NCBI GenBank assembly: GCA_027604005.1
Contig: JADGJT010000052.1
Coordinates: forward strand, 1-64,000
DNA: 64,000 bases
Source: Dinochytrium kinnereticum
Taxonomy: Eukaryota > Chytridiomycota > Chytridiomycetes > Chytridiales > Chytridiaceae
Direction of reading: 5' to 3'
Shown: positions 22,901-33,900 of the stretch, in pieces
How the letters are laid out: every line of letters starts with the position of its first letter
Position numbering within the stretch: position 1 is the stretch's first letter
Notes under the pieces: generated by a model
What the model saw: only the letters and a program-made list of their open reading frames with translations
Database searches by the model: none
Told to the model about the DNA's origin: nothing
Translations under genes and position numbers: made by a program

Positions 22901-23862
22901 TACCAGTAGATGGCCGTAAGAAGCCGGAAGCTGGAGCCATTGGTTCCCCTACGAAAGGGCCGAGATTCTTAAATGAAAGGAACCAGACTGTATCTCCTAC
23001 AAGCGGAAGAGATTCCGTCTCAACCATCGCTAGTAATACCTATCGAGACGAACTTCGCAGCCCTTTGAGCCCGGTTTCCCCTGGCCCAGGAGAGTCTAAT
23101 ATACCTTCGACGGTTTCGAGCTGGGCGGCCCAACTGTACAAGAATGTTTCTGGCATGTTATCTAGCTCCCGGAGTAATCCAAAGACAGATGAGAGTCGTA
23201 GTGAGGTTATCTCCCAAGCGATGGCAAAGCTGTGTAATCTTTCCGAGCTGACTGTTGTGCTGTTTAGCGTCAGCGCCCAAAGGAAAGCCGCCATTATTGA
23301 GTCTGTGGGTGGAAGTTTCTCCGAAACCGACTTCACGGAGGTACAGGAGTACGAAGACTCGGCTACTGTTAGAGAAGTGGCCCCTGGTGTTTTCACGCCG
23401 TCCCTTTTGAAAAACAACCAAACATTATCTTCGACGGGCCGAATGCAGGTACATATCATAAGCCTCGGCTGCTTTTTTCTCTATTCTCGTCCTATTTCAA
23501 TGATTTTGATCATTTGAGTCCCTAAATAGGTTAAGCGAGGCATACGGAAATGCTCACCTTTGGATGTTCCGATTCGACCCAGTAGCCGGGTCCACAAAAT
23601 TATCCTTTCTAATGAAAGTAAGTGGATTGTCTACATGACAGAGTACCTTGCCGAAAATTATGGGATTCGTTGGCTCCGCCCTTATGTGACCTTGCCTAGC
23701 CTTTTCTTGTATGCAGCTATTATTTTGATTCTTTACTTTCTGTTTAACCCACTTGGGGCTTTTGTTTGCATGCTGGCTTTTCATCCAATTTTTTGTATCA
23801 GTGCAGTTGTTTTGTCCTTATACTATTTTATATATCATGGTCTGATTACCGTGCACACGTAA
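19949..23862 (+). CDS. SMPD4: SMPD4-family protein (neutral sphingomyelinase 3-like), C-terminal membrane segments
   Basis: SMPD4 in animals is an ER/nuclear-envelope protein described as a neutral sphingomyelinase. Eleven exons: 19949-20139, 20228-20372, 20422-20650, 20705-20772, 20839-21443, 21481-21604, 21686-21792, 21834-21921, 21959-22089, 22167-23448, 23530-23862; about 1100 residues. Family hallmarks: NILEFFIFSFAQVAN, VVGAFVEQWF with CMKILVKHILQLDLRLFQ, the VVEIWMAYIAPWRVDPR block, EWVPYIANNFLFYSRLLSVF, then a C-terminal hydrophobic pair LPSLFLYAAIILILYFLFNP and VVLSLYYFIYHGLITVHT. A Ser/Pro-rich insert occupies about residues 215-410, unlike animal proteins. The intron at 21444-21480 is only 37 nt. 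The assignment to the family is good; enzyme activity is not shown by any motif I can see. Confidence 0.8.
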
Positions 23863-24372
23863 GACTCTGAGATGCTCGACGTGCTCGGGCCGTTCTTTTT
23901 TCTTGTCCCTTTATGTTTCGGTATATTTTATTTTATTATCCATTTCTTCTCTCGTGAGTTTGCTATATAAATGTGTTTTGCTCTTTCCCAACTTCTTCTG
24001 CCTTACTATCTACTACTTTACACTTTTTCAGGTTATCCTGGAGCATTTTGAGGTATTCGCATGTTCTTCGCTTAAAGTAATAGTTGAAGTTGCATTAAAA
24101 AACTATATGTTACATTAACAATAATGAACTGGAAAATTACAAAAAGAATAGGGACCAAAACGAATTACTGAAAGCGACATGATGGGATGATGACAAGAAT
24201 GAAAATGTAAAGACAAGGAACAAGAAGATAACGCACAAAAGGGCTATTAAACCACGGAAAAAACCAATAAAGTACCCAAAAGCATTAGTGTTTTTATAGC
24301 TGAAAATGAGACAACTTTTTCGCCTCCCTAGTCTAATCAACTACGTGCCTATTACACCGGAACTCTCAAACA
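23863..24372. other. Convergent intergenic region, no gene seen
   Basis: Lies between the 3' ends of the SMPD4 gene (+) and the first SH3 receptor gene (-). T-rich in its first half and A-rich in its second, as expected for two facing 3' UTRs. Frames on both strands are short and hydrophobic from T-runs only. Confidence 0.6.
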
Positions 24373-26672
24373 TTATCGACCAGCTTGTGAAGTGCCTCTT
24401 TTGCTGCTCACTCTCCTCAGAGGAGACTTCGCACTTCCAAACTCCATAATCCCCGACCTCCTCATCATAGCCGAAAGCCTCTCCTGAGCTATAATTTGCT
24501 GCTCGATGCTCAGGGCGAGCGGTGTCATGTGGGGGGACTTTCCTGATGCAAGCTGACTTTGACGATGATGGTTGATGTTAGGGTATGCAGCGGAAGCTGA
24601 TGATAGGAGGCTCTGATAGTCACTCCCTACTGCACTTTGCTGCGGGAGAGCCGAGTTAAGCTGGCTTTGAGGAGAAGGTGACGAGAGAGTCGTCACGGAT
24701 GGCGCACTAGCGATAACGCAAATAAGCGGGAAAGCACCCTGAGCCCCTGTCTCAGGGACCATTCCAAGTCCCCATCCATCATCAAAGCAGGTAAGGATAA
24801 GAATATCCTGCCCTTCTTTGAGCTCTAACTCGTCTGCTAGGACAGGAGAGTAGGAATGAAGCACTTTCATCATCAGTGGTTGGGTCGACGATCCGTCTGG
24901 AAGGACCGAAGGAGAGGGGTTGCGGGATTGCTTCTGCTGCGTGTGTCCGCTCGTGTCATTTGAAGCGGAAGATGGAGGAAGTGTAAGATTCTGGTAGTAA
25001 CGCGAGGTTCTCGCCACAGCCGGAGGCATGCTCATAGACATGGCTGAGCTGGGCTGTGGCGTGATAGGAGCGGGAGAGGGAGATCCATGCTGGATCATAA
25101 GAGGGGTGGCAGAATTTGGCGTCTTGGGGGTGGTAGGCGACATAACACCCATGGCCGACGTTTGATGCATTGTCACAGTAAAGCGTGAAGCCGCAGAGTC
25201 CGATCTTGCTCTTGACGTCGCAGAGTTAGACCTGCTCCTGTTTTCCCCAGTCGCGGCCAAGATTGGCGCGGTGCTGCCGTAAGAAGCGGAATTGGCTATG
25301 ACACTCTGCTGGTCTCTAGGTGAGACAATGCTATACCCGCGTGACCGCCCCCCATCTTTATGACTGACGGGGAGAGCGGACTGTGAAGTTGAAGTGGCCA
25401 GAACCTTGAAGTTGGAGGCCGACGCGAGGTGGCTCTGGGATGGAGTCACAGAGGGTGATGTGGAAGTTGACTGGTTCGAAGAGAAAAAGTTCTGCCTAGA
25501 CTTTCGGGCGTCCCGCCTTTGTCGCGATTTAATGACCACCAGGGCGACACCAACGATAAGAACCACTAGTACGATGATCCCCGCACCAATCATGGTTATG
25601 AGGCTGACTGAAGAGAGAGAAGACGTTTGTGGTGAAGATAGGGCAGATGTTGGCAAGGACGTGCTTGACTGTCCGCTAGACAAGGAGGGAAGATTCTGTG
25701 CAGATAGCGTTCTCAATGATGACGCAGTCGAAGAGGTCCTCTGTCCCACAAAGTTATTTACCGCGGGGCTTGGGGGGGTTGAAGAAGATATGGGAGCGGG
25801 AGAAGTAGTAGTGGTCGTCGTTTGAGATGCCAGAAATGCAGAGCAGCATCTATCGCCCACTGAGTCGACTAACTCCGGACAACGTGTTGATTCAATACTT
25901 GTTGTCCTGAATCCGCATTGAGTGGCGTCTGAAGGCGCCCCTAAACTGCAAAATCCACCATTCGAAGCTTCGGCGGTCTGAAATTCGTTGCAGTACGCAG
26001 AGAAGGTGCTCATAACTCCAGATCGATGGGCCCTCTGGTCGTCTGTGGCAAGAGAAAGAGGGCAAGCCACTGGGTCGCTGACTAGAGCAGAGAAGGATGA
26101 AACTGCCAAGTTACATTGGCTGCTGCAGAGCATTGGACCATGCGGCATCCCACCGACTGGAACTGCACATCCAGCTAATGTGGCATCCCATACGAAACGG
26201 GCACACCAAAAAGAAACTTGATATCTATATAATTGGGGGACGTTAAAATGTTACTTTCTATCGCTGCTTTGGTGCAGGAAAGAGATAAGGATTTGGGTAT
26301 ATCTCACCTCAACATATCCACTGCCGGCTCTGCTTCTGCCCTATCACAGCCATGAGTGTTTGCTAAGCGACTGGCCAGATCGGCTGGTGATGAGACATTG
26401 ATAGAGAGAAACCTGGACATTTCATCTTCATCTGCAAAGCCTCGAGCGTTGGTGGGATCAAAAAGAATAGGGTATCCACTAAAGTCCTGGCCTATTTAAG
26501 CGGAGCTTTAGAGTTTGCAAATGACGAACGACTGAGCAACCCCCCATTAAGGTAAGCACTAACCACAAGGTGAAGATCCAGACAGCGCAATACAGCCCTG
26601 AGCTTGGGCCAAGGTACTTTTAACCACACCGAAAAGTACGAGCAACCACAGCATTGAGACCTTCATATCCAT
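24373..26672 (-). CDS. Type I membrane protein: Cys-rich ectodomain, one TM segment, cytosolic SH3 domain (paralogue A)
   Basis: Exons 26672-26564, 26491-26308, 26224-24373; 714 residues. The ATG gives a clear signal peptide (MDMKVSMLWLLVLFGVVKS, cleavage near AQAQG). The ectodomain to about residue 225 holds many cysteines in a pattern shared with the gene at 27658-30035, including LRYQVSFWCARFV. A Ser/Thr-rich stalk precedes the TM segment IIVLVVLIVGVALVVI (about 308-329), then basic residues. The cytosolic part is Ser/Pro-rich, with one SH3 domain at about 550-602 (VLHSYSPVLADELELKEGQ, CFDDGWGLGM, GAQGAFPLICV). SH3 domains bind proline-rich partners, so a receptor or scaffold at the plasma membrane or wall is likely; ligand and partner are unknown. 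Not named; resembles a sensor of the Fus1/Sho1 layout only in general design. Confidence 0.85.
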
Positions 26673-27657
26673 AACACAACAACGACCTCCTTCGTTCAAC
26701 ACCAGCCTAAGTAGCCCAAAGATTGATTGAACCAGTTTCTTTCTGTTCTCTATCGTCAGCACACACTCCTTCCTCTACGTTGAAGCCGTCTCAACTTCTG
26801 AGGAATAACCGATGGATGGAGTCCGCAGCACGGGAAGGGGAGGCGAGGGCGGAAGACGGTGAAGAGAGCCTAGCGAGTGTTTCGCACACCGGGAAGCGCA
26901 GAAGGCAGGCAGGTTTGCTAATGGCAAGTGCAGCGCCTCTGACTCTGGTTGGTTTGTCGGACTTCCTGTCCCTGACAATTCCCCCGTACTCCAGCGGCAG
27001 GCGATTGCTGCGGGCTGATTGGTGAGGCTGCGGGGACCAATGCTTTGGGCGAACGATGCTGAAACAGCAATAATGATCGCCAGACGTCATGCATGCAGGA
27101 AAAGAAATCTGCAAGTGTGTGTGTGGTGTGCTTGCCAAATATGTGCTGGACATTCTGTGGAGAAGTATTCGGTGGGCACTTTTATTTTGTTGACAACATC
27201 AGTGGAACTAAAAAACAGGCGGCGAGGCAGAGAATGATCCTCCTTCGTTCCCTCTCCGTTTCCGAAAAAAAAAAATATTAGAAGATGAATGAGCGTGGGT
27301 TCAAACCGTAAAAGTGTCAAAAAGAAAGGCGCTGCCTCTACAAAATTAGGAGACGCAGAAAAAGATTGCCAATACAAGTGTTTAAACGGGGTAGGTAATT
27401 GGGGAATACCTTCGAAGCGGGCATAGAAGAAAAATGAAGAGAGCGAGGAAAAAAAAAGGATAGAGGAAACGAGATGGAAGTAATAACTCGAATAGACGCA
27501 AAAACGCAAAAATGACGGGGAAAGACACATCCACAAAAGATAATTAATCTAACTGCAAAGATTAGCCAATGTAAGGAGAATCGGGCGGGGTATTCCTAAA
27601 TGTTTTCACTACGGCCAGACAGCCGTTAATGTCTTGCAAAAGCCCTCCAAGATCAAT
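26673..27657. other. Intergenic between the two SH3 receptor paralogues
   Basis: Contains the 5' flank of paralogue A and the 3' flank of paralogue B. Short overlapping frames on both strands (26791-27153 minus, 27019-27237 plus) have no family features. No remnant of a third receptor copy is visible. Confidence 0.55.
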
Positions 27658-30035
27658 CTAGGACCGTCCGTCAAAGGTAGAAGAAGATACAACCGAGCTT
27701 CGAGCATCATATGTTGATGAGGATACAACTGAGCTGGCAACAGAATCTCTCGCAGCCGGGTAGACATGGAACCTTGGAGCTCCCTGATCAAAGGTAACAC
27801 CCCTCTTCAACGGCCCGTTAATTGGTGGCCGGGTAACTGGGGGTATTCCAGTATTACCGGTGTTCGGGACGGTATAGGAGGAGTTATCGGCTAAAGATGG
27901 GGTGGCTACGGTGGCTGTCGAAAGAGCAGACGGAAGGTCCTCGTCTAACTGCGCGTCGTAACCATTCTTTCTGAAATATTCCTCGGCCGGGGTCATTGGT
28001 ACATCTTGCTCCTGCAGCCTTTGAATAGCGCTAACAGGCTTTGGTTGGGCTGATGGAGTATGGCGTGGTGCTTGGGCTTGGTTTCGAGGCTCCCCGCTAA
28101 TGCCAGATGATCCCGAAAGTGGACTTGGGCCATTCACCCTAGTAACCTTCTTTTCATCCGTCGCTTGCAAAGGTTGACGAAGGGCTGCCATCTGCTCCGA
28201 CGTAAACAAGGCGGAACTAACACGCTTAGAGAACCTTTGCAGCCGTTGGGCGCCTGAAGGTGGCCTTGCATTGGAAGCCATTGAAAGCCTCGAAGCCTCC
28301 TCCAAGCTGACAACACAGACAAGCGGGAAAGCACCCTGAGCCCCTGTCAAGGGATTCATGCCAAGACCCCATCCATCGTCAAACGAGCGCAACAGAATAA
28401 TGTCTTTCCCGACAGTAAGTTGTAATTCGTCTGCAAGGGTTGCGACGTAAGGATGAACAACTCTCATAGTGGATTCCAAAACACTGATATCATCCGTCCC
28501 ACTTAAGTCTGTAGCCACTGAATCTCGACCACTGGCATTGGCAGCCGCCAGGGCCGCGACGACAGGATTGATGGGAGTCGAAGTAAGAGTAGGTGAAATG
28601 TTCAAAACACTTCCAGATCCTGCCGACTCGACGGCGGTGGAAGGACGACTATTCTCTGCTTGAATCTGCTGGGCGGGTGAAGTGGGTTGGCGATTATATT
28701 GCCGATTAAGGCTACCCTGATTGGGCGGCTGCGGCTGTGTCTGAATCCTTCCGACGTCGCGACTGAGGCTACCATTCTGCTGCGCTACTGGCGATGTTAA
28801 ACCAACGGGGCTCCGACCCAAACTTCCCATTTGCTGTGCCTGACCACGGCTCATACTGCTGTATTGTTCCTGATTTCCGTTAATACTACTGTTCTGTGCT
28901 CTTTGATCACGGCCTATGCTGCCAAACTGCTGCTGTTGCTGCTGCTTCTGGCGGTCAGTCGAAGGGTAGTAGCCATAAGGGTCCGGCTGAAGACCTGTGG
29001 CCGATGTCGGGCCAGTATAGTTGTATGCATTTCCATTCACTGGTCCCTGGGATCTCCCGAGACTTTGCTGGTACACCTTATTGCCGAATGCGGGATCAGT
29101 CACCTTGCCATTGTAAGGAATGCTTCCTGAAGAGCTAGAATTGGAGCGCCTTCTACGAATGCAACAGATTGCGAGAACGACGACGACTATAAGGAAGATA
29201 ACGCCACCGACGACACCTCCAATTATGGGAGCAATCCCGGGGCCACTTGTAGCGGGAGACAAGTTGGAAGGCCTCGAAGACGGGCCGGCCGTGGCTGTAG
29301 AGGCAGTTGAGGGCACAACGGCAGTGCCTGATGAAGCCCCTATTCCGTTCCTCTGCCTGTAAGCAACACAGCAGCTATCAGAGGCGTTGAGACATCCAGT
29401 AGCGAGCTGATCGTCGGTCATGAAACCTATGTCATGGATGTCAGAGATATACTCAAAAAACGAATAGTGATAAAAAGCACGAAGAAGAAACAGGCATTAG
29501 GGCCAAAAAATATTAAAAACAAGCCTTGGAACTCACCACAACGTGGTTGATCGGAGGCAACTCCCGCAGAGCATCCTTGAGAAGGACTTAGATTGAGATT
29601 TCTCAGGTTCTCTGTCCGCACACCATCGAAAATAGTGTACTGGCTAGAGACATATGAGGCTGGAGGCGCCGGGCACACTGACACATTGCTGACGAGCTCA
29701 AAGATCGTGTTGACGGCGAGGTCCATTTGTTCCGCACAGATGAACGATCCAGCAGGCACGGGGCTTCCTGAACATTCGTTCGTGATCCCATCAATCACAA
29801 ACTTAGCGCAAAAGAGAGAGACCTGATAACGAAGACCACCAGTGGCCGCTTTGAGAGGATCTCCGTCAGTGCATGCATACTTTGTCGGGTTCACAAAGTT
29901 GCTGACGATGCTGTCTGTGCTCGCCAGGAATTCAAAGAGGTTGTTGAAGGTTCCTGGGCCCTGTGTATAGATGGCGACACCAGCCAACGCGGGGCCACAG
30001 GGGCTATTGGCCGGCATGACATCGCATGTAGCCAT
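27658..30035 (-). CDS. Cys-rich / TM / SH3 membrane protein (paralogue B)
   Basis: Exons 30035-29537 and 29426-27658, 755 residues. Tandem paralogue of the gene at 24373-26672: shared LRYQVSLFCAKFV, ECSGSPVPAG and a CCVA motif before the stalk, TM segment IIGGVVGGVIFLIVVVVLAI (about 233-255) with a RRRR stop-transfer, and an SH3 domain at about 486-540 (MRVVHPYVATLADELQLTVG, SFDDGWGLGM, GAQGAFPLVCV). The region between TM and SH3 holds six or seven copies of a short Gln/Gly/Ser/Arg motif (QQFGSIGRD, QQMGSLGRS, QQNGSLSRD, NQGSLNRQ). Unlike paralogue A, no signal peptide precedes the ectodomain: the ATG gives MATCDVMPANSPC directly, with an in-frame stop just upstream. An undetected 5' exon is the likely explanation. 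Confidence 0.82.
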
Positions 30036-30963
30036 TCTCTATCGATGCTTGTGAGTGTGAAAGGTGTTTGGAGATGGGCAGCGGTGGTGGTCGTAATGCA
30101 GTTACTCGCCGTCGCTTTCGTCGTCTGAGGGGGCAACAGGGGGTAACAGGGGGAGGGCAAGGGAGAATCGAATGTAAGGTGGGCAGGACAAGACGCTTGT
30201 CTGTGTATCTGCGAGTACCACAAGACCGTTTCACGTTTGTCAACCCAACTCTGACAAAAAAAAAAGGGACTTCCCCATTTCCATTCAAAATACTCAAAGT
30301 TAGAATATCGCCTCTTCAGACATTTCAATGTTATTTGCATCGCATTTTCATTTATTTCTTAATTAGTGAGGGACGAAGGAAAGAGAAGACAAACAAACAA
30401 AAAAGGACACCAGCAAGAACCAGGGAAAGAAAAGAAACATGCTCGGAAGTAAAGCAGAAAGAAAAGAAGCAAACAGCATCGATACAACACAACCCACTCC
30501 CAATAATATAAAACGCGAGCAAAAACAAAGTAAAAGCGCAGAGAGAAAAACAAACAAAATAGTCGACCAAAAAGAAAAAACAACAAAAACGTACATGTAG
30601 AGGAAAGGCTTGCCATGGAAAATTGCCAAATGTCCCGAGAATAGCCAAACTATATCCAGGCAGAGCCGTTTTCCACCAACATAACAAAAGCACAGGGTGA
30701 ATAAAGAAGGTATTGGTGTTGGGGTAAATAAAGAAACGTGCATAAAGAAACTACGTGTGGCTTCCATTCAATGAAACAAAACGAAATCAAATTAAACACC
30801 AGCATAGCTGAGTACATTTGGAGCTCCATGAAGCTCAGTCGAAGGTACCAAACTATTTGCCGAAAAACTTAAGAAATAATACATAAACATTGCCACGAAG
30901 AAGGAAGAAAGGTGTGCAGAGAACGAAAGCGAGGGAAAAAAAAAGGAAGAAGTGAATCATGCC
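30036..30963. other. Intergenic, no gene seen
   Basis: Upstream of paralogue B and downstream of the ABC transporter, both on the minus strand. It is A-rich on the plus strand; the minus-strand frames at 30352-30767 are Phe/Leu/Cys-rich translations of the same T-rich DNA. A signal-peptide exon for paralogue B could be hidden here, but I could not find one with matching phase. Confidence 0.5.
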
Positions 30964-33900
30964 TTATCGAATCTTGAACTTAAGCACAAGATAAGCAACA
31001 AAGCGATACGATATTGTAAGGGCCGCAACAACCGTCAGCTTCTGCCATATCAGCCCCTCAAACCCAAGTAGGGCGAGGACGTCGTCACCGTCGCGGAAGC
31101 GACATGCATATGACTGATGGCCAGCCTCAATCGAATTAGGCGTTTGAGCCAGGGCACCAGAAGCGATAACGACGGAAGGCGGCGCATATGCACCTCCAAA
31201 AGCTATCTCGACAGGAGAAGGGGCTATCGAGGTAGGGCTGGGTGATGCTGTAGCCGTGCGAAGGAAATCGGAAGGCACCACCAAAATGGCACCACCTGTA
31301 AACGACGGAACGGGCAAGCTACTAGTGGCAGAAGCAATGGCATCTACCGCAGACGAACTAAGTGTAGGTAAAACTATATCGGTAGGCGCCGGGACGACAG
31401 AAGACAAAACAGTGGATATCTGAGGAAGACTTTCGGTAAATACTGGACCAGTAAGGTTGGTGGTAGGAAAAGGGGAGGTGTCGGACTGGTTCCTTTGTGG
31501 GCAAATCACTGCGGTGCCACGGAACTCTGCAATTCCAATAGCATGAGAGGCGTATCTGACCACAGAAACATAGTTCATGCGATCGAGCACAACAGGTGGC
31601 GCGATTGATAGGAAGCCTTAGGAAAAGATTACATTAAAAGCCGCACATGCTGAAACAACAAATCGGAAGAACGGTAACATACCCGAAAGTAGTGTGACGA
31701 CGGTAATAAGAGCACTCATTACTTGAACCGTGAAAGGCGAGTTGCGCACCAAGGCGCAAAAGCTAATTCCTATTGATTCACCAGTGTGCGTCATCGCAAA
31801 CGCGACAAATGCAAACACTAGGAAGTTGGTCACCGATGCCTGAAGACCAAAGAGGAACATGCAAATCACGGAAAAGGTGACAGAGGTAAAGATTTCTGAG
31901 GGAGGAATAGTTGTCAGCCTTAGGCCATAGAGAAGACGGCATTCATCTTAAAAAAACTTACGATAGGGAAGCTCGGTTAACATTCCGGCTACTAAGAACG
32001 ACTCCAAGGAATACGCATTATCGGCCCTATCAAAGCGATAAAGCGCAAGATCTTTTCCAAACGTCGATACGTTCGTCATCATCGCCATAAATATCAACGC
32101 CGTAAACTCGTGCTGAAAGAACCAAAAAATCAGAATAGCAAGAAAAATGAAGCCTCTCAAGGTCATTAAATAACTCACCAAAACTCCTAGCCTTGCCTGT
32201 ACCTTGGCTTCGGATAAGTCTAGCTTATAGCAGTAAAGACTGACGATCAACGCGAACCCAAGGACAGTCCCAAGGCGATCGCCCACAAGGTTGAGCTGTC
32301 TCATCAGGTTCGTCCCCATCCGCGATAAGAGAACAGGCACCGCGACTGCAAAGGACGAGGAACACTTTCTCCGCTGTTCACGAACAAATCTCGCAATTAA
32401 GTCCATCTTTTCACGCTTGCGTTCACTAAGTTCAGCCTCTTTCATGGAGTCCTGTTCAGAGTCTCCTTCGAATAGGGCAAGACTTCGCTCCGTCTCCGTT
32501 GGGATGGAATCAAGCTCATCAATACGATCCAACGTAGGGACCCTCCCCCGACTGTCGATATCGATGATGGGCAGGGGAGGCACCGGTGTAAATGTAAGGT
32601 CGATCCCTTGAGGATATACAGAGCCTCTCTTCGAACGTGGAGGCGGCTTACCCCCGTCTAACGTCGAATACATATGATCTACAAACGACCCAAAAGAAGC
32701 CGCCGAGAGACGATGTGGATGAACAGGCTCTTCCCTGATCTCACCCGTCTCTTCCCCAGGCATGCTGTCACCCCCCAGCCTCTTCTGACCGATCGTGTGA
32801 GTATCTAAAGGAATGTCTCCAGAGACACCAACATCAACCATATTGCGGAACTTAACAGATGGTGATCGGACCACAGCAGCCTTCTTCGCCTCCTCAGATT
32901 GTTCAGAGTCAGTTGCGATACCAACATTAACGGCCTTTCGCACTTTAAGAGATGGTGATCGCACTGCGGTAGCAACACAGACTTTTTTTGTGTCGTCGAT
33001 CCCCGACTCGTTAGCAATCCCAGCATCGACCGTTTTTCGGAATGTCACAGAGGGAGACCTCAGCACGGTAGCCTGCTCATCAATATTTACTTCCTCGGAT
33101 TCGACAGCGCCGGCATCGGAGCTTTTAGAAATCGACCCACTCCGCTGAACAGCCCAGAGCTTATTGCCCGTCCTCGAGACCCCAGTTGCCCGCAACCAGT
33201 GCGGCGACTCAACACTTTCCAGCGTATGAACTGATTGCCTTATACAAGGCGTATCGGCTTTGAGCAGTGCCTTGCGCTCAGCAAGACCAACAGTCTCGAC
33301 TATCTCCTCAGCCCTAGGCTCAAAGGAGATCTTAGGAGGACTGGACTTGGTCGTCGTCAATCTGTTGTTCCAAGCAGATACAAGAGAATCCACCCTCCTC
33401 CTGCTTTCACTTTCAAACTGAACGTTTCGAAGGTCTACTGAAGATAGGTCGAGGAAAAAGTCGGCGGGGTTGGTATGGGGAGGAAGCGTGTAGCCGAGCT
33501 CAGTGAAATGCGCAAGAGTCTTGTGCATTGGTCCAGAGTAGACCAGCTTCCCACCGCGAGCGAGAAGGACAAGATTGTCGAAAAGATCTACTAGATCAGA
33601 CCTCGGCTGTGAAGATGTTAGCCGATACTAAACACTGGGAAGCACGAATCAAACTAAAAATACCTGATGAATTGTGCAGATAACAGTCTTTCCAGTAGCA
33701 GCGATTCGTTTAAGCGTGAGCATAACCATGTGAGAGCTAAAAGCATCGAGACCACTAGTTGGCTCGTCCTATTAGCAGCAGGATTATTAGTAAATAGGAT
33801 TTCAACTGTATAACAATGCACTTACCAGAATAAGAACCTTCGGATTCGTGATTGTCTGAATCCCAATGCTGAGTCGTCTTTTTTCTCCACCCGACAGTCC

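Noticed and set aside
25394..25825. 143-codon plus-strand frame opposite SH3 receptor A
   Set aside because: Low-complexity complement of the Ser/Thr-rich stalk and TM region; the minus strand has signal peptide, TM and SH3 domain.
27290..27315. GGTTCAAACC resembling a tRNA B box
   Set aside because: No A box at the right distance and no acceptor-stem pairing. I found no other convincing tRNA, rRNA or CRISPR structure in the window.
30352..30767. Hydrophobic minus-strand frames rich in Phe, Leu and Cys
   Set aside because: Two different frames over the same T-rich DNA give equally hydrophobic peptides, which indicates base composition rather than membrane proteins. No splice phase joins them to paralogue B as a signal peptide.
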